Assembly: GCA_003202005.1 (NCBI GenBank)
Contig: QJJF01000012.1
Coordinates: 109,274 to 173,273 of the forward strand
From: Williamsia faeni
Lineage (GTDB): Bacteria > Actinomycetota > Actinomycetes > Mycobacteriales > Mycobacteriaceae
DNA length: 64,000 nucleotides
Direction: 5' to 3'
In this document: piece by piece, positions 38,201 to 51,200 of the stretch
How positions within the stretch are numbered: the first letter of the stretch is position 1
How the letters are laid out: each line of letters begins with the position of its first letter
Notes under the pieces: model-generated
Told to the model about the DNA's origin: nothing
What the model saw: only the letters and a program-made list of their open reading frames with translations
Database searches by the model: none
Made by a program: the position numbers and the translations under genes

Positions 38201-41200
38201 GCGCGGCAACCTGTTCGAGGACACCGACAAGCCGGCGTCCGAAACCCTCTGCGGTGCAGCGATCGAACTGTTCGGTCGAGTACTCCACGCCGATGGTCAT
38301 CGACGCGTCGGTGTCGACAAACGTGAACGCGAGATCGAACTTCGCGTGCTGCGCCTGCAGATTCTCGAATTCGGCTGGCATTCCGAGGAAATCCGGATTG
38401 GCGGCGCCGATCTGCAGGTAGCTGATCATCACCTGGAAGAGCGGGTTGCGGCCGGCGACACGTGGCGGATTGAGTGCCTCCACGATCTGCTGGAAGGGCA
38501 GATCCTGGTTCTCGAAAGCGGCCAGGTCGACCTCACGTGTCCGCTCCAGCAGATCGGTGAACGTCGGGTTGCCCGAGGCGTCCATTCGCAACACCTGTGT
38601 CGAGACGAAGAAGCCCACCAGGTCGGCCAGCGCCGGGTCGGCTCGGCCGGAGATCGGCGAACCGAATGCCAGGTCGGTCCCGGCGCCGAGGCGACTCAGC
38701 AGCGCGGCCACCGCAGCCTGGGTGACCATGAACATGCTGGCGTTGACCTCGCGTCCCACCGCCAGCAGTGCGTCGCGGACCTGCGGTCCGATCTCGACGG
38801 TGACCATGTCACCGGCCCCGGTCGGAAGCGCCGGCCGCCGACGGTCACGGGGTAGCTCGATCTCATCGGGCAGACCGGCCAGGGTCTGCTTCCAGTAGTC
38901 CAGTTGGCGGGCCGCCCGAGAGTCGGGATCCGACACCGAACCGAGTCGCTGGAGCTGCCAGAGGGTGTAGTCCGCGTAGTGGACCGGCAGGTCCGTGAAT
39001 TCGGGTGCTGCCCCGGACAACCGCGACAGGTAGGCGATGGTCAGGTCGGTCAGCAGCGGCCGGTCCGACCACTCGTCGGTGACCATGTGGTGCAGCGCCA
39101 ACGCGATCACCGAGTGCTCGCCGGTATCGCCTACGCGGACGAGGCAGGTCCGCAGTACCGGGCCCCGTTCCAGGTCGAAGCGTCGGGTCAGATACTCGGC
39201 GACACTGCTGCGGATGACGGTGTCATCGCGGCCGTGCATGCCGAGAACGTCGAAGGCCAGAGCGTCGGCCGCCCCCTGGACATGCTGAGTGGGTTGTCCG
39301 GCGACGGTACGGACCACCGTGCGCAGGGTCTCATGACGTTCCAGGACATCCAGAAGTGCTGCGCGCAGCGCATTTTCGTCGACAGCTCCGTCGATACGTG
39401 CCACGTGGGCGTAGTGGTACGACAGGTCGTCGCCGTCAAGGCCGTGCAGGAGCCACAGGCGTTCCTGGGCCGGAGACAGCGGAACCAGTTCGGGCCGAGG
39501 CGTGTTCGCGATGGCGAGCAGCGACGACGTCTCGGGTTCGGTCTGCGTCCCACCGCCCTCCAGACGGGCCGCCAGGGCAGCCGGGGTCCGAGCCTCGAAC
39601 AGATCGCGGATGGCCAACTTGCGGCCATCGACCTCTACCCTGCCGACCAGCTGCATCGCGGACATCGAATGTCCGCCGAGTGCAAAGAAGTCGTCGTCGA
39701 TGCCGACCTCGTCGATGTCGAGGATCGACGCGAATGCCTCACACAGGCCGCGTTCGGTGTCGGTGCGCGGTGCCCGTCGCACGCCGCCGATGGCCAGTTC
39801 CGGTGTGGGCAGCGCTGCGATGTCCAGCTTGCCGTTGACTGTCATCGGCAAACTGTCCACCGTCGAGAACAGCGACGGGACCATGTAATCGGGCAACAGG
39901 CCGCCGAGGTACCCACGCAGCGCAGCCAGGTCCCCATCGAATCCGGCAGCGGGAACCACGTAGGCGACAAGACGTTTGGTGCCGGGAAGCGACGGATCCG
40001 GGACCGCGATCACCGCGGCCCGAACGATGTCGGGATGGGCGTCGAGGACGGCCTCGATCTCGCCTACCTCCACGCGATAGCCACGGACCTTCACCTGATC
40101 GTCGGTGCGCCCGAGAAACTCCAGGTTCCCGTCGGTCCGCCACCGCATCAGGTCACCGGTGCGGTACATCCGCTGCCCGACCTCCGCAAACGGATCGGCG
40201 ATGAAACGTTCCGCGGTCAGCGAAGCCCGGTTCAGGTAGCCACGCGCGAGACCGGCTCCGGTGACATACAACTCACCGACCACACCTTCGGGTACAGGTC
40301 GGAGCCACGGATCGAGGAGGTGGCCCTCGGTGCGGCTGATCGGATGCCCGACGGTGGGTTTGTCACTCTCGTCGGTGCCCGCGCCAAGGGTGTTGATCGT
40401 GTACTCGGTGGGCCCGTACAGGTTGTAACCCAGCACATCCGGGGTGTCGCGGAGTTGCTGCCAGATGTTCTCGGGTACCGCTTCACCACCGAGCAGGACC
40501 AGGGGCGGGCGATGCCCGGGATACGGCGACGAGACGTCCTCCGGACCCGCGAGGAGCCCGGCCTCGAAGAGATGGTGGGCATAGGTCGGGGTCACGTTGA
40601 CAACGTCGATGAGGTGCTGCCGGCAATAGTCTACGAGCCCGGCCGCATCACGCCTGAGCTCCTCGTCGCAGACGTGGACCTCGTGGCCTTCGACAAGCCA
40701 CAGCAGCTCTTCCCACGACATGTCGAAGGCAAACGACACCGTGTGGGCGATTCGAAGTCGATCAGACCGGCCGGACGCGGCAACAGCGCGGACGGTCGGA
40801 TCGAAGATCGCACTCCGGTGGTTGAGCTGCATGTTGGTCAGCCCGAGATACGGGGTCAGCACACCCTTCGGGAGACCCGTCGAACCCGAGGTGAAGATGA
40901 CGTATGCCGGATGCCCGAGCCGGCCAGGGGTTCCGGGGGCAAAGATTCCGAGTTCGGCGGCTGTCAATGATGATTCGGGCAGTTCAGCGATCTGCCGACG
41001 GGTCTCTGCGTCGTCGAGTACCAGCAGATTCCGACCGGTGCCGAGCCTGGGCGCGGTGCCCGCGACGGTCAGGACCGCCATCGGCTCACCCTGGTCGAGT
41101 ATGGTCTCGAGCCGATGATCGGGATGGTCGAGTTCCAGCGGCAGATATGCTGCGCCACAACGGAGTACGGCGAACAGCGCGACCACCGTCTCGATACTGC

Positions 41201-44200
41201 GGGGCAGTGCGATGGCAACTATCGACTCCGGCCCCCCGCCCTCGGAGATCAGCAGTCGGGCCAGCCGGTTGATTCGCGCGTCGAGCTCGGAGTACGTGAC
41301 CTGCTCGTCGCCGAACACCAGTGCGGTGTCTGCCGGAATCAGGGCGGCACGCTCGGCCAGCATCTCGGAGATCGTCACGTCGGGCACGTCGTAGAGCGAC
41401 TGGGCCGGCGCCGCCGGGAGTGCGACCGGCAGCGCGGCGGCAGCAACGGTCTCCGGAGCCTCGACGAATGTCACCAAGGCCGCCCGGAACTCATCGGCCA
41501 GTGTCGCGGCGAGGCCGTCGCTGATCAGGTCGGTTCGGTACTCGATCCGGAAGCGGATCTCGTCGCTCGGCGTCACCACGATGGTGACCGGGTAATGCGT
41601 GTGGTCGAGGCTACCCTCGCCGAGCAGACCGTGGCGCTGCGACTGCTCCGCCTCTTCGGCCTCGGTACGGAAGTTCTGCAGTACGTACAGGACATCGAAC
41701 AGCGTGGAGACACCGGCGGCGCGCTGGATTCCGGCCAGACCGAGGTGGTCGTAGGCCATCGAATCGACTCGATCGGTCTGCACGCGCCGCGCGAGTTCGG
41801 TCAGGGTCTCCCCCGGCCGCAGGCCCACCCGGACCGGAATCGTGTTGAGGAACAGCCCGATCACCGAATCGAGTCCCGGAACCTCGGTCGGGCGCCCCGA
41901 CACGGTGGATCCGAAGATCACGTCGGCGCGACCGAGATGACGCGAGAGCACCAGCGCCAGGCCCGAATTGAGTGCCGCGTTGAGTGTGACACCCGCATTG
42001 CGGGAGGCAACACGAAGGTCTGTCGACAAATCCGTGCCGAGTGTGCGTTCGATCCGGGCCGGCGGGGCGGTTGCCATCCCAGAGGCGCGCGGTGCGAGCA
42101 GTGACGGTTCTTCGACACCGGAGAGGATCTGTGCCCACGCATCCTGCGCGATCTGCTGATCCTGCGTTCCCAGCCAGGCCAGGTAGTCGCCGAAGGTGAC
42201 CTGCGGGGCATCCACCGAACCGAAATCCGCGGTGGCATAGAGCGCCAGCAGTTGTGACACGAAGGGTCCGCCCGACCAGCCGTCCCACAACATGAACTGC
42301 CGGTTGATCACCAGGCGGTCATGGCCCGAGTCGAGGTGGATGAGGGTCATCCGCCACAGCGGCGGTGCATCGAGCCGGAACGGTGTTTGGCGATCACGTT
42401 CAAGTTCGGCCTCGAGCATCGCGTGTCGGTCCGCCGCCGGGTATCCGGACAGGTCGACCTCGGTGAGTGTGGGTTCGAGGCCGTCGACCACAAACTGGAC
42501 CGGCGCATCGAAGCCGTCGACCGTGAATCCCGCACGGATGGCGGGGTTTCGCTTCATCAGTTCGGTGGCGGCGACCCGCAGACGGTCCGCGTCGAGGCGA
42601 TGATCGACATCAAGCCAGAACTGTGCCGTATAGATGTCGTTGTCGGGATCGACCTGGGCCTGATAGAACAACCCTTCCTGCAGCGGCGAGAGCGGCCACA
42701 CGTCGGAGATGTGCTCTCCGGCCAGCGATATGAGGGCGGCATCCTGCTCCGGGGTGACCCGGATCAGGTACCGGGATGTCCGCGCCGCGGCCGACGGTAA
42801 CAGTGCGGTCAAGGTCTGCACCCAGATCGCGGAGAGCTGATCGAACTCGAGATCACTTGCCGCAAAAGATCTGCCCTCCACGCGCCCGGTCCAGCCCGCA
42901 TCGCTGCGTCGCAGTGTCAGCCTGATCGCGGTCGCGGGCGGCATCGGTTCGTCGGCGTCGAGCCGTTCGACGCGGAGGTCCACCGGCGGCAGCGCTGCCA
43001 GCGCGGCGCCCGCCTGCGGTTGCAGGTGGCGCAGAACCTCGTAGCGCACATCCGCCGCATCGGCCCAGAACTCCCGTGCGATCTCGATGAGATGAGCCGG
43101 ATCCTGCTCGGCGTCGGTTCCCAGCGGCATCCGGATCGGTGCAACCGACCGCAGCGGGCCGACGGTTCCGGACAGATTCAGACCGAACGGGGTCTTGTCG
43201 TGGGTGTCCTGACCGATCTCGAAGACGATCTCGGTCCGGTCGATGCCGCGGGCGGCATCCCAGCGCGTGACCGCCGCCGCGGCTGCAGCCGACAACACTG
43301 CGGTGAGTTCTTCCGGTGCCAGCTCGTCTGGTGCGGCAACAGGGAATTCGGAGATGTACCCGGCAGGTGCCACCGGGTCGCCGGTCGGCAGTTCGTTGGT
43401 ACCAGGTGCCAGACGTCCACCGGCGGCCAGGATTCGCATCCAGTGGGGCAACTCGGCGAGCAGTTGAGGTGACCGTGATCGGGCCGAGAGTTCCTGTGCC
43501 ACAGTGCCGATATGCGTCGCCGGTGGATCGATCCGGATCGCTCGTCCGGCCAGCGCGTCGAGGACGGCTTGGGTCAGTTCTACCGCCAGTACCGAGAGGG
43601 ACTCCTCGTCGACGAACAGCGCGGCAACCGTCAATTGCGCGGCGGCCCGATCAGAGTGCCAGTGCGCAGCCAAGATCCGGCCCGCGCGGACATCTATCTC
43701 GTCCGGTGTATCGGAGAGTTCGGGTTCAACCGGTTCCAGGGACCACAATCCGGCAGCCGGCTCGGACAGCCGGGTACGCAGGATCGGGTGGGCGCCCACC
43801 AGCGCGCGCGCTGCTTCGCGGACGAGTTCGGTGGTGGATCCGGCGGGCAGGTCGACCATCCGGGTCCGCAATGCGGCAACCGTTTCCGGCTGCGCTCGCG
43901 TCCGGTGCAGTGCCGGAAGTAACGGCAAAGCCTGTGCGGCGCCGTTCGATACGGCCGCCGAGGTCGACCCCAATACCTGCAACCGGGCCGTCGGGTCGAC
44001 GAACAGTTCGTCGAAGAACGCTTCGAGCTCGGCCGCGACCTCGACCACGTCCTCTTTGGCCTCGGCAACGCCGCGCAGTGCGATGCGGATCGGTTCCAGA
44101 CCCCTCTGGATCACCGCCAGGAACTCGACGTCCCCCACAGGTCCGGATGCCAGCGGAATGAACTGTGCGGGCAATCCACCCACGGTGGCGTTCGACGAGG

Positions 44201-45299
44201 CGGTCAGGACGTTGATTCCGGCACCGAACATGCGGTAGCCGGGGTCGCGACCACGCAGTTCCCGACCGAGGTCCTCACCTCGGAAACGGCCGTGCTTCAA
44301 CATGTCCGCGATCCGATCGGCCACCCGTGCAGCAATGTCGACCAGGGTGTCGCGACCGTCGACAGCCACCCGCAAAGGCAGAACACTCGACACCATCGCC
44401 GGAATCGATCGCAATTCGCTCACACCCCGCGCCGTCATCGGCAGTGCGAAGACGATGTCGGACAGTCCGGTCTTGCGGTAGGTGAAGGCCGCGACGGCCG
44501 CGATCAGAACCTGAGCCAGCGGCACACCGTGCTCTTTGCCGAGGTCCTGCAAGACCCGGGTGCGCTCGGTGTCGAGGACCACCGCGCCGTGTTCGGTGCC
44601 CTGGGCGGGTGGGACAAAACGATTCAGGAGTCGCGGCGCCGGCGGCAGGTCGGCCATCTGCTCGACCCAGTATTCGCGGTCGCGGTCGAACTGCACCGAT
44701 TGCCGGTAGTCCTCATCGGCCCGGACGTAGCCCTCCACCGACCAGCGAACGCCCGGGTCGAAGTCGGCCGGCGCCGGGAAGGCGCGGCGCACCGACAGAC
44801 CGAGCTGCATGAGACCGACGCCATCGCAGACGATGTGATGGGCGTACATGAACCAGAACGTCTCGTCATCGGCCAACCGCAGGATCGCGGTTTCGAACAA
44901 AAGGTCGCCGGTGACGTCCCGGGGACGATCGAGTTCGGCCCGCATCCACACCATCGCGGCGCCGCGCGGATCCACCTCCGTGCGAAAGTCGATCACCTTG
45001 GGGTCACTCGATGCCGGCGGTTTGACCACCTGCAGGAGTTCACCATCGGGCGCCATCGTGAATCGGACGTGCAACGTCGGCGCCTTGGCGATCACACTGC
45101 CGATGGCGGTGACGAGTCGATCGATGTCCAGTCGGCCGGACGTGACCGCCCCGTAGAGTCCGGTGTTGTACAGCGTCGCGTCGGGTGAGGTCTGCGAACC
45201 GAGGAAGATGTCACGCTGCGCGGCCGTGGCCGGAAATACGGCACCCGACTCGGTCGATGGGTCATCTACCTCGTCGTACGACTCTTTGACGTCGGTCAC
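32253..45299 (-). CDS. Trimodular NRPS: C-E*-C*-A(hOrn type)-PCP-C-A(Ser)-PCP-C-A-PCP-TE
   Basis: 4348 aa. Approximate layout: EntF-like C (15-450, intact HHIVCDG); degenerate epimerase-like domain (460-850, HHxxxDG replaced by AALFVDE); degenerate C (860-1290, replaced by QFMLWDG); A1 (1305-1830) with code read as DMENLGLINK, the code I know for N5-hydroxy/formyl-hydroxyornithine; PCP (LGGHS, ~1875); C (HHMVTDE, ~2068); A2 (2400-2910) code DVWHISLVDK, serine; PCP (~2956); C (HHIATDE, ~3147); A3 (3470-3980) code DAWEFGLVGK, unassigned, Glu278 suggests a cationic side chain such as ornithine/hydroxyornithine; PCP (~4036); thioesterase (4080-4348, GFSYGG). GTG start overlaps the upstream NRPS stop. 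Terminal, releasing subunit. Confidence 0.93.
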   Translation of the reverse strand: MTDVKESYDEVDDPSTESGAVFPATAAQRDIFLGSQTSPDATLYNTGLYGAVTSGRLDIDRLVTAIGSVIAKAPTLHVRFTMAPDGELLQVVKPPASSDPKVIDFRTEVDPRGAAMVWMRAELDRPRDVTGDLLFETAILRLADDETFWFMYAHHIVCDGVGLMQLGLSVRRAFPAPADFDPGVRWSVEGYVRADEDYRQSVQFDRDREYWVEQMADLPPAPRLLNRFVPPAQGTEHGAVVLDTERTRVLQDLGKEHGVPLAQVLIAAVAAFTYRKTGLSDIVFALPMTARGVSELRSIPAMVSSVLPLRVAVDGRDTLVDIAARVADRIADMLKHGRFRGEDLGRELRGRDPGYRMFGAGINVLTASSNATVGGLPAQFIPLASGPVGDVEFLAVIQRGLEPIRIALRGVAEAKEDVVEVAAELEAFFDELFVDPTARLQVLGSTSAAVSNGAAQALPLLPALHRTRAQPETVAALRTRMVDLPAGSTTELVREAARALVGAHPILRTRLSEPAAGLWSLEPVEPELSDTPDEIDVRAGRILAAHWHSDRAAAQLTVAALFVDEESLSVLAVELTQAVLDALAGRAIRIDPPATHIGTVAQELSARSRSPQLLAELPHWMRILAAGGRLAPGTNELPTGDPVAPAGYISEFPVAAPDELAPEELTAVLSAAAAAAVTRWDAARGIDRTEIVFEIGQDTHDKTPFGLNLSGTVGPLRSVAPIRMPLGTDAEQDPAHLIEIAREFWADAADVRYEVLRHLQPQAGAALAALPPVDLRVERLDADEPMPPATAIRLTLRRSDAGWTGRVEGRSFAASDLEFDQLSAIWVQTLTALLPSAAARTSRYLIRVTPEQDAALISLAGEHISDVWPLSPLQEGLFYQAQVDPDNDIYTAQFWLDVDHRLDADRLRVAATELMKRNPAIRAGFTVDGFDAPVQFVVDGLEPTLTEVDLSGYPAADRHAMLEAELERDRQTPFRLDAPPLWRMTLIHLDSGHDRLVINRQFMLWDGWSGGPFVSQLLALYATADFGSVDAPQVTFGDYLAWLGTQDQQIAQDAWAQILSGVEEPSLLAPRASGMATAPPARIERTLGTDLSTDLRVASRNAGVTLNAALNSGLALVLSRHLGRADVIFGSTVSGRPTEVPGLDSVIGLFLNTIPVRVGLRPGETLTELARRVQTDRVDSMAYDHLGLAGIQRAAGVSTLFDVLYVLQNFRTEAEEAEQSQRHGLLGEGSLDHTHYPVTIVVTPSDEIRFRIEYRTDLISDGLAATLADEFRAALVTFVEAPETVAAAALPVALPAAPAQSLYDVPDVTISEMLAERAALIPADTALVFGDEQVTYSELDARINRLARLLISEGGGPESIVAIALPRSIETVVALFAVLRCGAAYLPLELDHPDHRLETILDQGEPMAVLTVAGTAPRLGTGRNLLVLDDAETRRQIAELPESSLTAAELGIFAPGTPGRLGHPAYVIFTSGSTGLPKGVLTPYLGLTNMQLNHRSAIFDPTVRAVAASGRSDRLRIAHTVSFAFDMSWEELLWLVEGHEVHVCDEELRRDAAGLVDYCRQHLIDVVNVTPTYAHHLFEAGLLAGPEDVSSPYPGHRPPLVLLGGEAVPENIWQQLRDTPDVLGYNLYGPTEYTINTLGAGTDESDKPTVGHPISRTEGHLLDPWLRPVPEGVVGELYVTGAGLARGYLNRASLTAERFIADPFAEVGQRMYRTGDLMRWRTDGNLEFLGRTDDQVKVRGYRVEVGEIEAVLDAHPDIVRAAVIAVPDPSLPGTKRLVAYVVPAAGFDGDLAALRGYLGGLLPDYMVPSLFSTVDSLPMTVNGKLDIAALPTPELAIGGVRRAPRTDTERGLCEAFASILDIDEVGIDDDFFALGGHSMSAMQLVGRVEVDGRKLAIRDLFEARTPAALAARLEGGGTQTEPETSSLLAIANTPRPELVPLSPAQERLWLLHGLDGDDLSYHYAHVARIDGAVDENALRAALLDVLERHETLRTVVRTVAGQPTQHVQGAADALAFDVLGMHGRDDTVIRSSVAEYLTRRFDLERGPVLRTCLVRVGDTGEHSVIALALHHMVTDEWSDRPLLTDLTIAYLSRLSGAAPEFTDLPVHYADYTLWQLQRLGSVSDPDSRAARQLDYWKQTLAGLPDEIELPRDRRRPALPTGAGDMVTVEIGPQVRDALLAVGREVNASMFMVTQAAVAALLSRLGAGTDLAFGSPISGRADPALADLVGFFVSTQVLRMDASGNPTFTDLLERTREVDLAAFENQDLPFQQIVEALNPPRVAGRNPLFQVMISYLQIGAANPDFLGMPAEFENLQAQHAKFDLAFTFVDTDASMTIGVEYSTEQFDRCTAEGFGRRLVGVLEQVAARPGARIGDLRVIDSADTEVLTELRGATAPVPMAATLADLLLAREPQSQPALLTAGDRSMSHGDFRAAVARLARHLIADGVGPESVVAVAIPRSEELLTAIHAVVMAGAAYLPLDVDYPADRLRYMVAAAAPVAAITVTDWVGNIPGGLPAIVLDDAEVRERLVALPDDPIDDAERTGRLLPDHPAYVLFTSGSTGRPKGVVVSHRAIVNRLVWMQSVYDVGAGDRVLHKTPISFDVSVWELFWPLAYGATLVIAEPDGHRDPAYLAALIDQQRIRYVHFVPSMLEVFLASPALSELPNLAERGLEAIIASGEALRADVAETLRKRLPGVRLDNLYGPTEAAVDVTAAIGVGDGTFEDPEAVSTALSLGGPVWGTDLFVLDEFLQQVPEGVIGELFLGGTQLARGYHADPRRTAERFVAHPFSAGQRLYRTGDLVCVRRDGDGRIGLDYRGRSDQQVKLRGLRIELGEIETAILESGGLTAAAVAVHADDLVGYYVVDPSAAGHPGAETIRGAIGSRLPVYMIPAQLIELDELPLSPSGKLDRRALPVPATAVRTSRAPDGELETMLGEVFAEVLGWDPAQGPVGAEDDFFALGGHSLLAIRVSNTLGERLGVSVGMRDLFENPTIARLAVHLENSRATLPRPQLVPRERPALVPLSSGQAQMWTMYAVGGADPTYNVPVFWSHPDPVDELVLAQALADVVARHEVLRTVYPEVDGEPVQLIKPAGSVTVPLVSIEVGEADVVAAVVSAVSYAFELDREMPIRATVLKTGGGTDVVLLLLHHIATDEWSAAPLQRDLTEAYRARLAGARPDWTPLPVQYADFVLWQRDLLGDPMDTTSRGARALDYWRSQLAGVPEELALPHDHPRPDRMSNRGGTVFRRIDAEITGPLRELGAQTGASMFMVMQAAVATMLHRMGAGTDIAIGSPISGRSDSLLDDMVGYFLNTVVLRTDLSGQPTFTELVGRVRATDLAAFDHRDVPFEQVVDAVAPNRSPAIHPLFQVMIVYVTGALADTSSLGAVAPEQFSGNGTAKFELSFDFTEDQATGVVGCALQYSSDLFERSTVEALAERLIAVLRTVAGRTDVPLREIDVLSAPESDNVSAWSAGEPVDMPPGTIDDLLVSAARHHADAEAVVFGDQSLTYAQFDAHTNALTRLLRLRGVRPGDRVAVALPRSLELPAVLTAIMRAGAAYVPIDSDYPLDRIEYIRENSSVALTIADSTTVSALGDPADVVLLDDAVLRGELADLSTEPVTDGERGRAILPGDAAYTIYTSGSTGRPKGVVIDHRGLVNFLVWKQQTTGIDATDRILQKTPFSFDASVWEFFVPLMIGGTVVMAQPGGHRDPEYLLDTIGRARLTTVEFVPSMLNALLQYNFPAEATASVRRVFCGGEALSAATATEAMSRFDADLYNLYGPTETTVGITGELVTEEVVAGGQGSGAGLSIGRPAFNSTARVLDDSLQPVAVGVIGELYLGGPQVALGYHGQPGLTATRFVADPFGGIGERLYRTGDLVRWTDSGSIQYLGRIDDQVKIRGFRVETEEIRFVLESHPSVRSAAVVVRRRGSLGEPYLAAYVTRAGAGSDTDDDDRLIARLREFLAQRLPDYMVPSAYAELDELPVTVNGKFDAAGLPEPVAFSAIDHREPETPTEILVAEALRGVLEIPHDEAISANDDFFGLGGQSLSATRLVGALRSRTERPVALRVIFDGRTVAGIAAAIDAGEPGGPIHPIAVELAPSTNGRYVFGVHAISGVGTVYSSLLPHLPTGYGLIALQDPAHGGSTQDFTSLDDLVATYTDVVRTYQAEGPYELVGFSYGGHIAFGIARELEGAGEAVSRLTILDTPPVTVDGVITSPDPDEREREVIRVFAHYAALPGADVDAVLELPPARARTEIVRRSGESGGLLADVSPDQATAFLESIARCLRLMKQSPTRGAVSVPIDLVMGYLHFGSEDATGELWQAHCRGEIRIERVPAGHDDLLSPEFVGQWYR

Positions 45300-48200
45300 C
45301 GTACTGCCTCCACCACATTCAGGGCGGAACCCGCCAATTGCCTACTGACCGACAGCCATTCCTCGGCCAGGCTCATCACGGCCTCCTCGGAGAGGAGACC
45401 CGGGAGGTACGCGAACCTGGCACGCAGGACCGGGCCATCGGGTCCATCGAGGCAGACGAGTTCGATCTCCAGCGCGTACGGGACACCCAGATCCGGATCC
45501 GGTGGGGTGTTCAGCGATGCCGACTCCTGCGACGGCAGCCAGTCGCCGCCCTTGCCGACCGGTATCCGGCCGAGGTAGTTGAAAAGTACTTGGGCGCAGC
45601 CTGTTTGAGACAGAATCGCACTGGTCTGAGGATCGAGGTAGCGGAGCATTCCATATCCGAGGCCGGACCCCGGCACCTCGGCCAGGGCGGCCGCCGTCTG
45701 CGCAACGGCATCGTCGACAGAGGTGAAGGCAGGCAACCGAACCGGCGCCATCGCGGTGAACCAGCCGAGGGTCCGGGTCAGCTCCACGGCCGGCCCCGAA
45801 TCGGGATCCTCGCGGCCATGCCGCTCGACATCGACGACCACGTCCCTCGAAGCATCGCCGAGGACCGATCGGACCGATCCGAGCAAGACCGCGGTCACCT
45901 CGAACCCGGATTCCGCCGGTACCGAGGTGAGAATCGCACCGCTCGTTGAAGTATCGAGTTCTACCTCCACCAGGCGCTGCTCTCCCACCGTTCCGGCCAC
46001 CGGGCCCGCAACCAGCTCTCCACCAGGCGCCAGCACGCTCTGCCAGTGGGATAGTTCACGTTGCCGGCCCGAATCGAGCGCCGCGGCCGACACCCGATCG
46101 GCGAACTGGGTCAGTGTGGTCCGCGGCGGGAGCAGATCGATCGGCCGACCGGACTGCAGATCGCTCCAGGCCTGTTCCAGATCCTCTAGGATGATCCGCC
46201 GCGACACCCCGTCGACGGCAAGGTGATGGATCACCAGAATCAGTCGGCCCGGGGCGTTTCCGCGGTCGAGATAGACCGCTGCCAGCATCCGTCCGGCCTC
46301 GGGATCAAGGCGATCGCGGGCAGCTGCCGATGCACGCGCCACCTCGGCGGCGAGGTCTGCGTCGTCGGGCACCGTGACAACCTCGAGAACGTCTGTCCCG
46401 GACACCACATCTCGTGGCCTGATCTCGAGCGACCAGAGGATGCCGGCGATATCGGTGAGCTGCAGTCGCAGACCATCGTGGTGATCGACCAGAGCCGACA
46501 CAATCGTCGCGATGGCTTCGGCGTCAACCGTTCCAGGGACCTGCACCACCATGGATTGATTTATATGGGTGCTCGTCCCACCGAGCTCTCGAAGACGAGA
46601 CATGATGGGCAGCAGAGCAACCGGACCCACGGATGCATCAGCTTCCGCCTGGTCCTGATCCCCTCTCGTCGCCACCGCCGCGAGCGCTGCCACGGTCCGG
46701 TGGGTGAAGATGTCCCGCGTCGCCAAGGTCAGGCCACGGCGCTGCGCCCGGTTGACCAACTGGATCGACACGATGCTGTCACCGCCGAACGCGAAGAAGT
46801 CATCGTCGACCGAAACCTGTTCGAGCCCAAGCGCCTCGGCGAACACCTCGCACAGGATCCGCTCGTTGTCCGTCTCCGGCTCTCTCGCACCCACACTGGT
46901 GCCGAAGTCCGGCTCGGGTAGTGCCGTGCGATCGAGTTTGCCGTGCGGTGTCATCGGGAAGTCACGCAGGAACACCAGCGACGACGGCACCATGTAGTCG
47001 GGAAGCCGACTGCTCAGTGCGGCGAGTATGTCCTCGCGGAGAACGAGGTCCGCGGCGACCACATAGCCGACCAGAATGGTTGCACCCGACGGTCCCTCAC
47101 GGTCGAGCACAACAGCATCACGAACGCCCTCGATGTCGCGGATCGCGGCGCCGATCTCGCCGAGTTCGATACGGAATCCACGGATCTTGACCTGCTCGTC
47201 GGCGCGACCGACATAGTCGAGTACTCCTCGGCGAGTCCGCCGGACCACATCACCGGTGCGGTACATCCGCTCACCGGCCTCGCCCCAGGGATCGGCGACA
47301 AAACGTGCGCTGCTCAGACCGGCTCGCCGGAGATATCCGGCGGAGACCTGTGGGCCCGTGAGGTACAGCTCACCACTGACACCGATACCCACGGGGCGGA
47401 GCAGGTGGTCCAGTACCCGCGCCCGGAACCCGGCCAGCGGCGCGCCGATCAGACTCGACGGCACCCGGGTGTCTTTCTCGTCGATGTGGAGCCAGCTCGC
47501 GTGCACCGTCGTCTCGGTGATGCCGTACATGTTGATCAGGGCCGGACCTGCCGGTCGATCACCGAGGGGCGAGCGGTGCCGCGCGAACCATCCGGCCAGT
47601 GCCGGGAGTTCCAGGGCCTCGCCACCAAAGATGATGTACCGCAATGATTCGACCATGCCGGGCGTTTCGGCGTCGGCCGCGTCGAACTGGCGGAAAGCAG
47701 TCGGGGTCTGATTCAGGACGGTGACACCGGCCCGCTTGATGGTCTCGAGCAGTGCGGCGGGCGACCGGACCTCGTCGCGGCCGAGAACCTGGATCCGGCC
47801 CCCGTAGGCAAGGGGTCCCCACAGTTCCCACACCGAGAAGTCGAACGCGTACGAATGGAAGAGCGTCCACACATCGTCCGCGCCGAACTCGAACCGGTTG
47901 GCCGTGGCGTCGAGGAGGGCACACACGTTGCCGTGGGAGACCACAACACCCTTGGGTCTGCCCGTACTCCCCGATGTGTAGATCACGTAGGCCGGATCAT
48001 GTTCGGTCAGCACCACCGGCAACTCCGGAGCAGTCGGATCGACTGTCTGACAGGCTGTCTCGAGAGTCACCACGGTTGCAGTCGGCGGCAGGCCGGCGGG
48101 CGGTACAACACCACCGGCGACCACGACCACGGTCGGGGTGCAATCGGAGACGATCATCCGGATGCGATCGGCCGGGTACTCCGGATCGATCGGGACATAT

Positions 48201-51200
48201 GCCGCACCGGTACGCAGGGTGGCGAGCACCGCGACCACCAGATCGGTTGTCCGCGGGACCATCAGCGCGACGAAGGACCCGCGGCCTGTTCCCGCTGCGA
48301 TCAGAGTTGCTGCCAGCGATCGCGACCGCTGGTCGAGTTCGGTGTACGTCAACGACGCGGTCGCATCCTGAACCGCGATCGATGTCGGATGGGTACGTAC
48401 CGATTCGGCGAACACGTCTGTCAGTGATGTTGCCACCCGCGCCGCGGGCAGCGCACCGGACAACACCACCTGCTCTTCGTCGGCTGTGATCAGCCGCAAC
48501 GAGGACAAGCGGGTGGTCAGATCAGTGGACATGGCCTGCAGGACGGCCCGGACCCGTTCGACCATCGCCGACACGGTCGGCCGGTCGTAGAGTTCCGTGG
48601 CGTACTCGAACGTCCCGGTCAGGCCGAGTTCCTCGGCGGATTCCCGGAACTCACAGGTGAGGTCGAACTTGGCAGTCCGGGATCCGGCGAAGACAGGTTC
48701 ACTCACCGCGCCGCGGAAGTTCGGCGCGACAATCGCGTTCCGGTACTGAACCAGGGTCTGGAACAGCGGTTGACGAGCCAGCGAGCGTTCCGGATCCAGC
48801 GCTTCGACGATCCGCTCGAACGGAACATCCTGGTGCACATAGGCTTCGAGATCGGTGGTCCGCACGGCCGCGAGCACGTCACCCAGCGTCGGGTCACCAC
48901 CGAGGTCGGTGCGCAACACGAGGGTGTTGACGAAGAATCCCACCAGTTCGTCGAGTGCGTTGTCGGTGCGGCCGGCCACCGGTGTCCCGACAACGATGTC
49001 GGTGCCGGCACCGGAGGCCGACAGCGCGATCACGGTCGCCGCGTGCACCACCATGAACATCGACGATCCGGTGGCGAGCGCCACCTGCCGCAGCGATGCG
49101 AGTTCTGCTGCGCTCACACTGAACTCGACGGTCGCTCCGCGGTAGGACGCGTGCGCCGGACGCGGGTGGTCGTAGGGCAACGGCAATTCGAGGGGTATGC
49201 CCGCGAGCTGACGCCGCCAGTAGTCGAGCTGGCGTCGGGTGAGGTCGGTCGGCTGATCCGGCTCGCCGAGGACACGTCGTTCCCAGAGCGCGTAGTCGGC
49301 GTACTGGACCGGCAGGCTCGGTAGCGTTTCGCCCTGATAGGCCCGGGCCAGGTCGCTCATCAATGCCCCCGCCGACCACTCGTCGGCGGCGATGTGATGG
49401 ACCAGCACCACGAGAACGCTGCGCCGCGGGCCGATCTCGACCAGCTCGCCGCGGATCGGGAGTTCGGTCGTGAGGTCGAAGGTCTGCTCACCGAGCGACT
49501 GCAGGGTGGTGGCCAGAGTGGCGTCGCAGCCCGAACTCTCGTTCCACCCGACCTCGGTTCCGATCGGCAGGATCACCTGCATGGAATGTCCGGTGTCCGG
49601 GTCTTCCGGGAAGATGGTCCGCAGTGCCTCGTGGCGATCCACCACGGCGGACAGCGCGCGCCGCAGCGCCGCGCGGTCGAGATGCCCGTCCAACCGCAGT
49701 GCGAACCGAAGGGTGTAGGCGGACCGGGACTCTTCGATCCGATGCAGGAACCGAAGTCGTTGCTGCGCAAACGACAGCGGCAATCGCACCGGCCGATCCT
49801 GCGCCACAAGCGGTTCGGTGGCCGTACCGGAGTCGGTCTCGATGAGTTCGGCGAGCTCGGCAGGTGTCGGGTGTTCGAAGATGTCGGCGACGGTCGGAGA
49901 TGATCCGAGCACCGCACGCACGCGGGTGACCAAACGGGTGGCCGACAACGAGTGCCCACCGTGATCGAAGAAGTTGTCGTCCGGCCCGATCAGCGAGACT
50001 CCCAGGGCCTCGGCGAAGAGTGTGCACAGCTGCGCCTCGGCGGGTGTGCGAGGTTCGCCGCGCCCGCTGCCCACGCTCGACACCACGGGTTCCGGAAGAT
50101 TCGCACGATCGAGCTTGCCGTTCGGCAGGACCGGAAGGTTCTCGACCAGAGTCCACGCGGTGGGGATCAGGTGACGCGGCAGTCGCCGCGACATCGCCTG
50201 GCGCAGTGTCTGCCCGGTCACGCCACCATGTTCGGGCACAACGTATCCGACCAGCAGGTTGTCGCCATGTGCGTCAGTACGTACCGCCACCGCGCCCGAG
50301 GTGACCTCCGGGAGTGCCGCCAGGGCCGTCTCGACCTCGGCCAATTCGACGCGGTGTCCACGGATGGTCACCTGGCAGTCGCTTCGGCCCAGCAATTCCA
50401 GCCGGCCTTCGTCATCGACACGGCCCAGATCACCGGTGCGATAAAGCCTGGTGCCGTGCCCATTCGGGTCGGCGACAAATGCGAGCGCGGTGGCGCCGGG
50501 CTTGCCCCGATATCCGCGCGCCAACTGCGCACCCCGTACGTACACATCGCCGACCGCACCGGGTGCGGCCGGCTGCAGGAACAGGTCGAGCACACAGATC
50601 CCGGTGCCGGGCACGGCGGAACCGACGAGCACCCGATCGCCGGGCGCCACCATGGTGGTGGTCACGTCGCCGGCAACCTCGGACGAACCGTAGGAGTTGA
50701 TCAGCTCCGCCCCAGGGGTGGCGCGGCTGATCCGATTCACCGCGTCGGCGGTCAGCGGTTCGCCGCTCAGGATCCACCGGCGTACCGACGGCACCGCCGT
50801 GGTGTCTGCCAGCGTGGTGGCCAGACCGGGGATCGCGGTGAGCTGGCTGATCGCATGACCATCGATCAGCCGGCCCAGCTCCTGCGGATCTGCGGCCTTG
50901 CCGGAATCGGCGATGACAACCTTCGCACCGGCGGCCAGTGCACCCAGCAGCTCGGTGGATCCGTCGATGAAACTGAACGAGCTCTTGGCAAGTCGGACGT
51001 CTGCGGTCGGCAACGACCAGGCCCACGCGGCCCAGGCGATTCGGTTGGCGAGCGCGCCCGCGGTCCCCAGCACCGCCTTGGGTGTGCCGGTGGATCCCGA
51101 TGTGTAGATGACATAAGCGATCGATGCCGGGATGAACACCTCGGCGGCCACATTCGCGCGTCCGATTCCGGCCTCGATGGTGGCCGGATCGACAACCGGG

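Noticed and set aside
38904..40970. 688-codon open frame on the plus strand inside the large NRPS
   Set aside because: It is the antisense shadow of NRPS A/C domains; the translation is Arg/Gly/Gln-rich with no domain, and the minus strand has clear NRPS motifs throughout.
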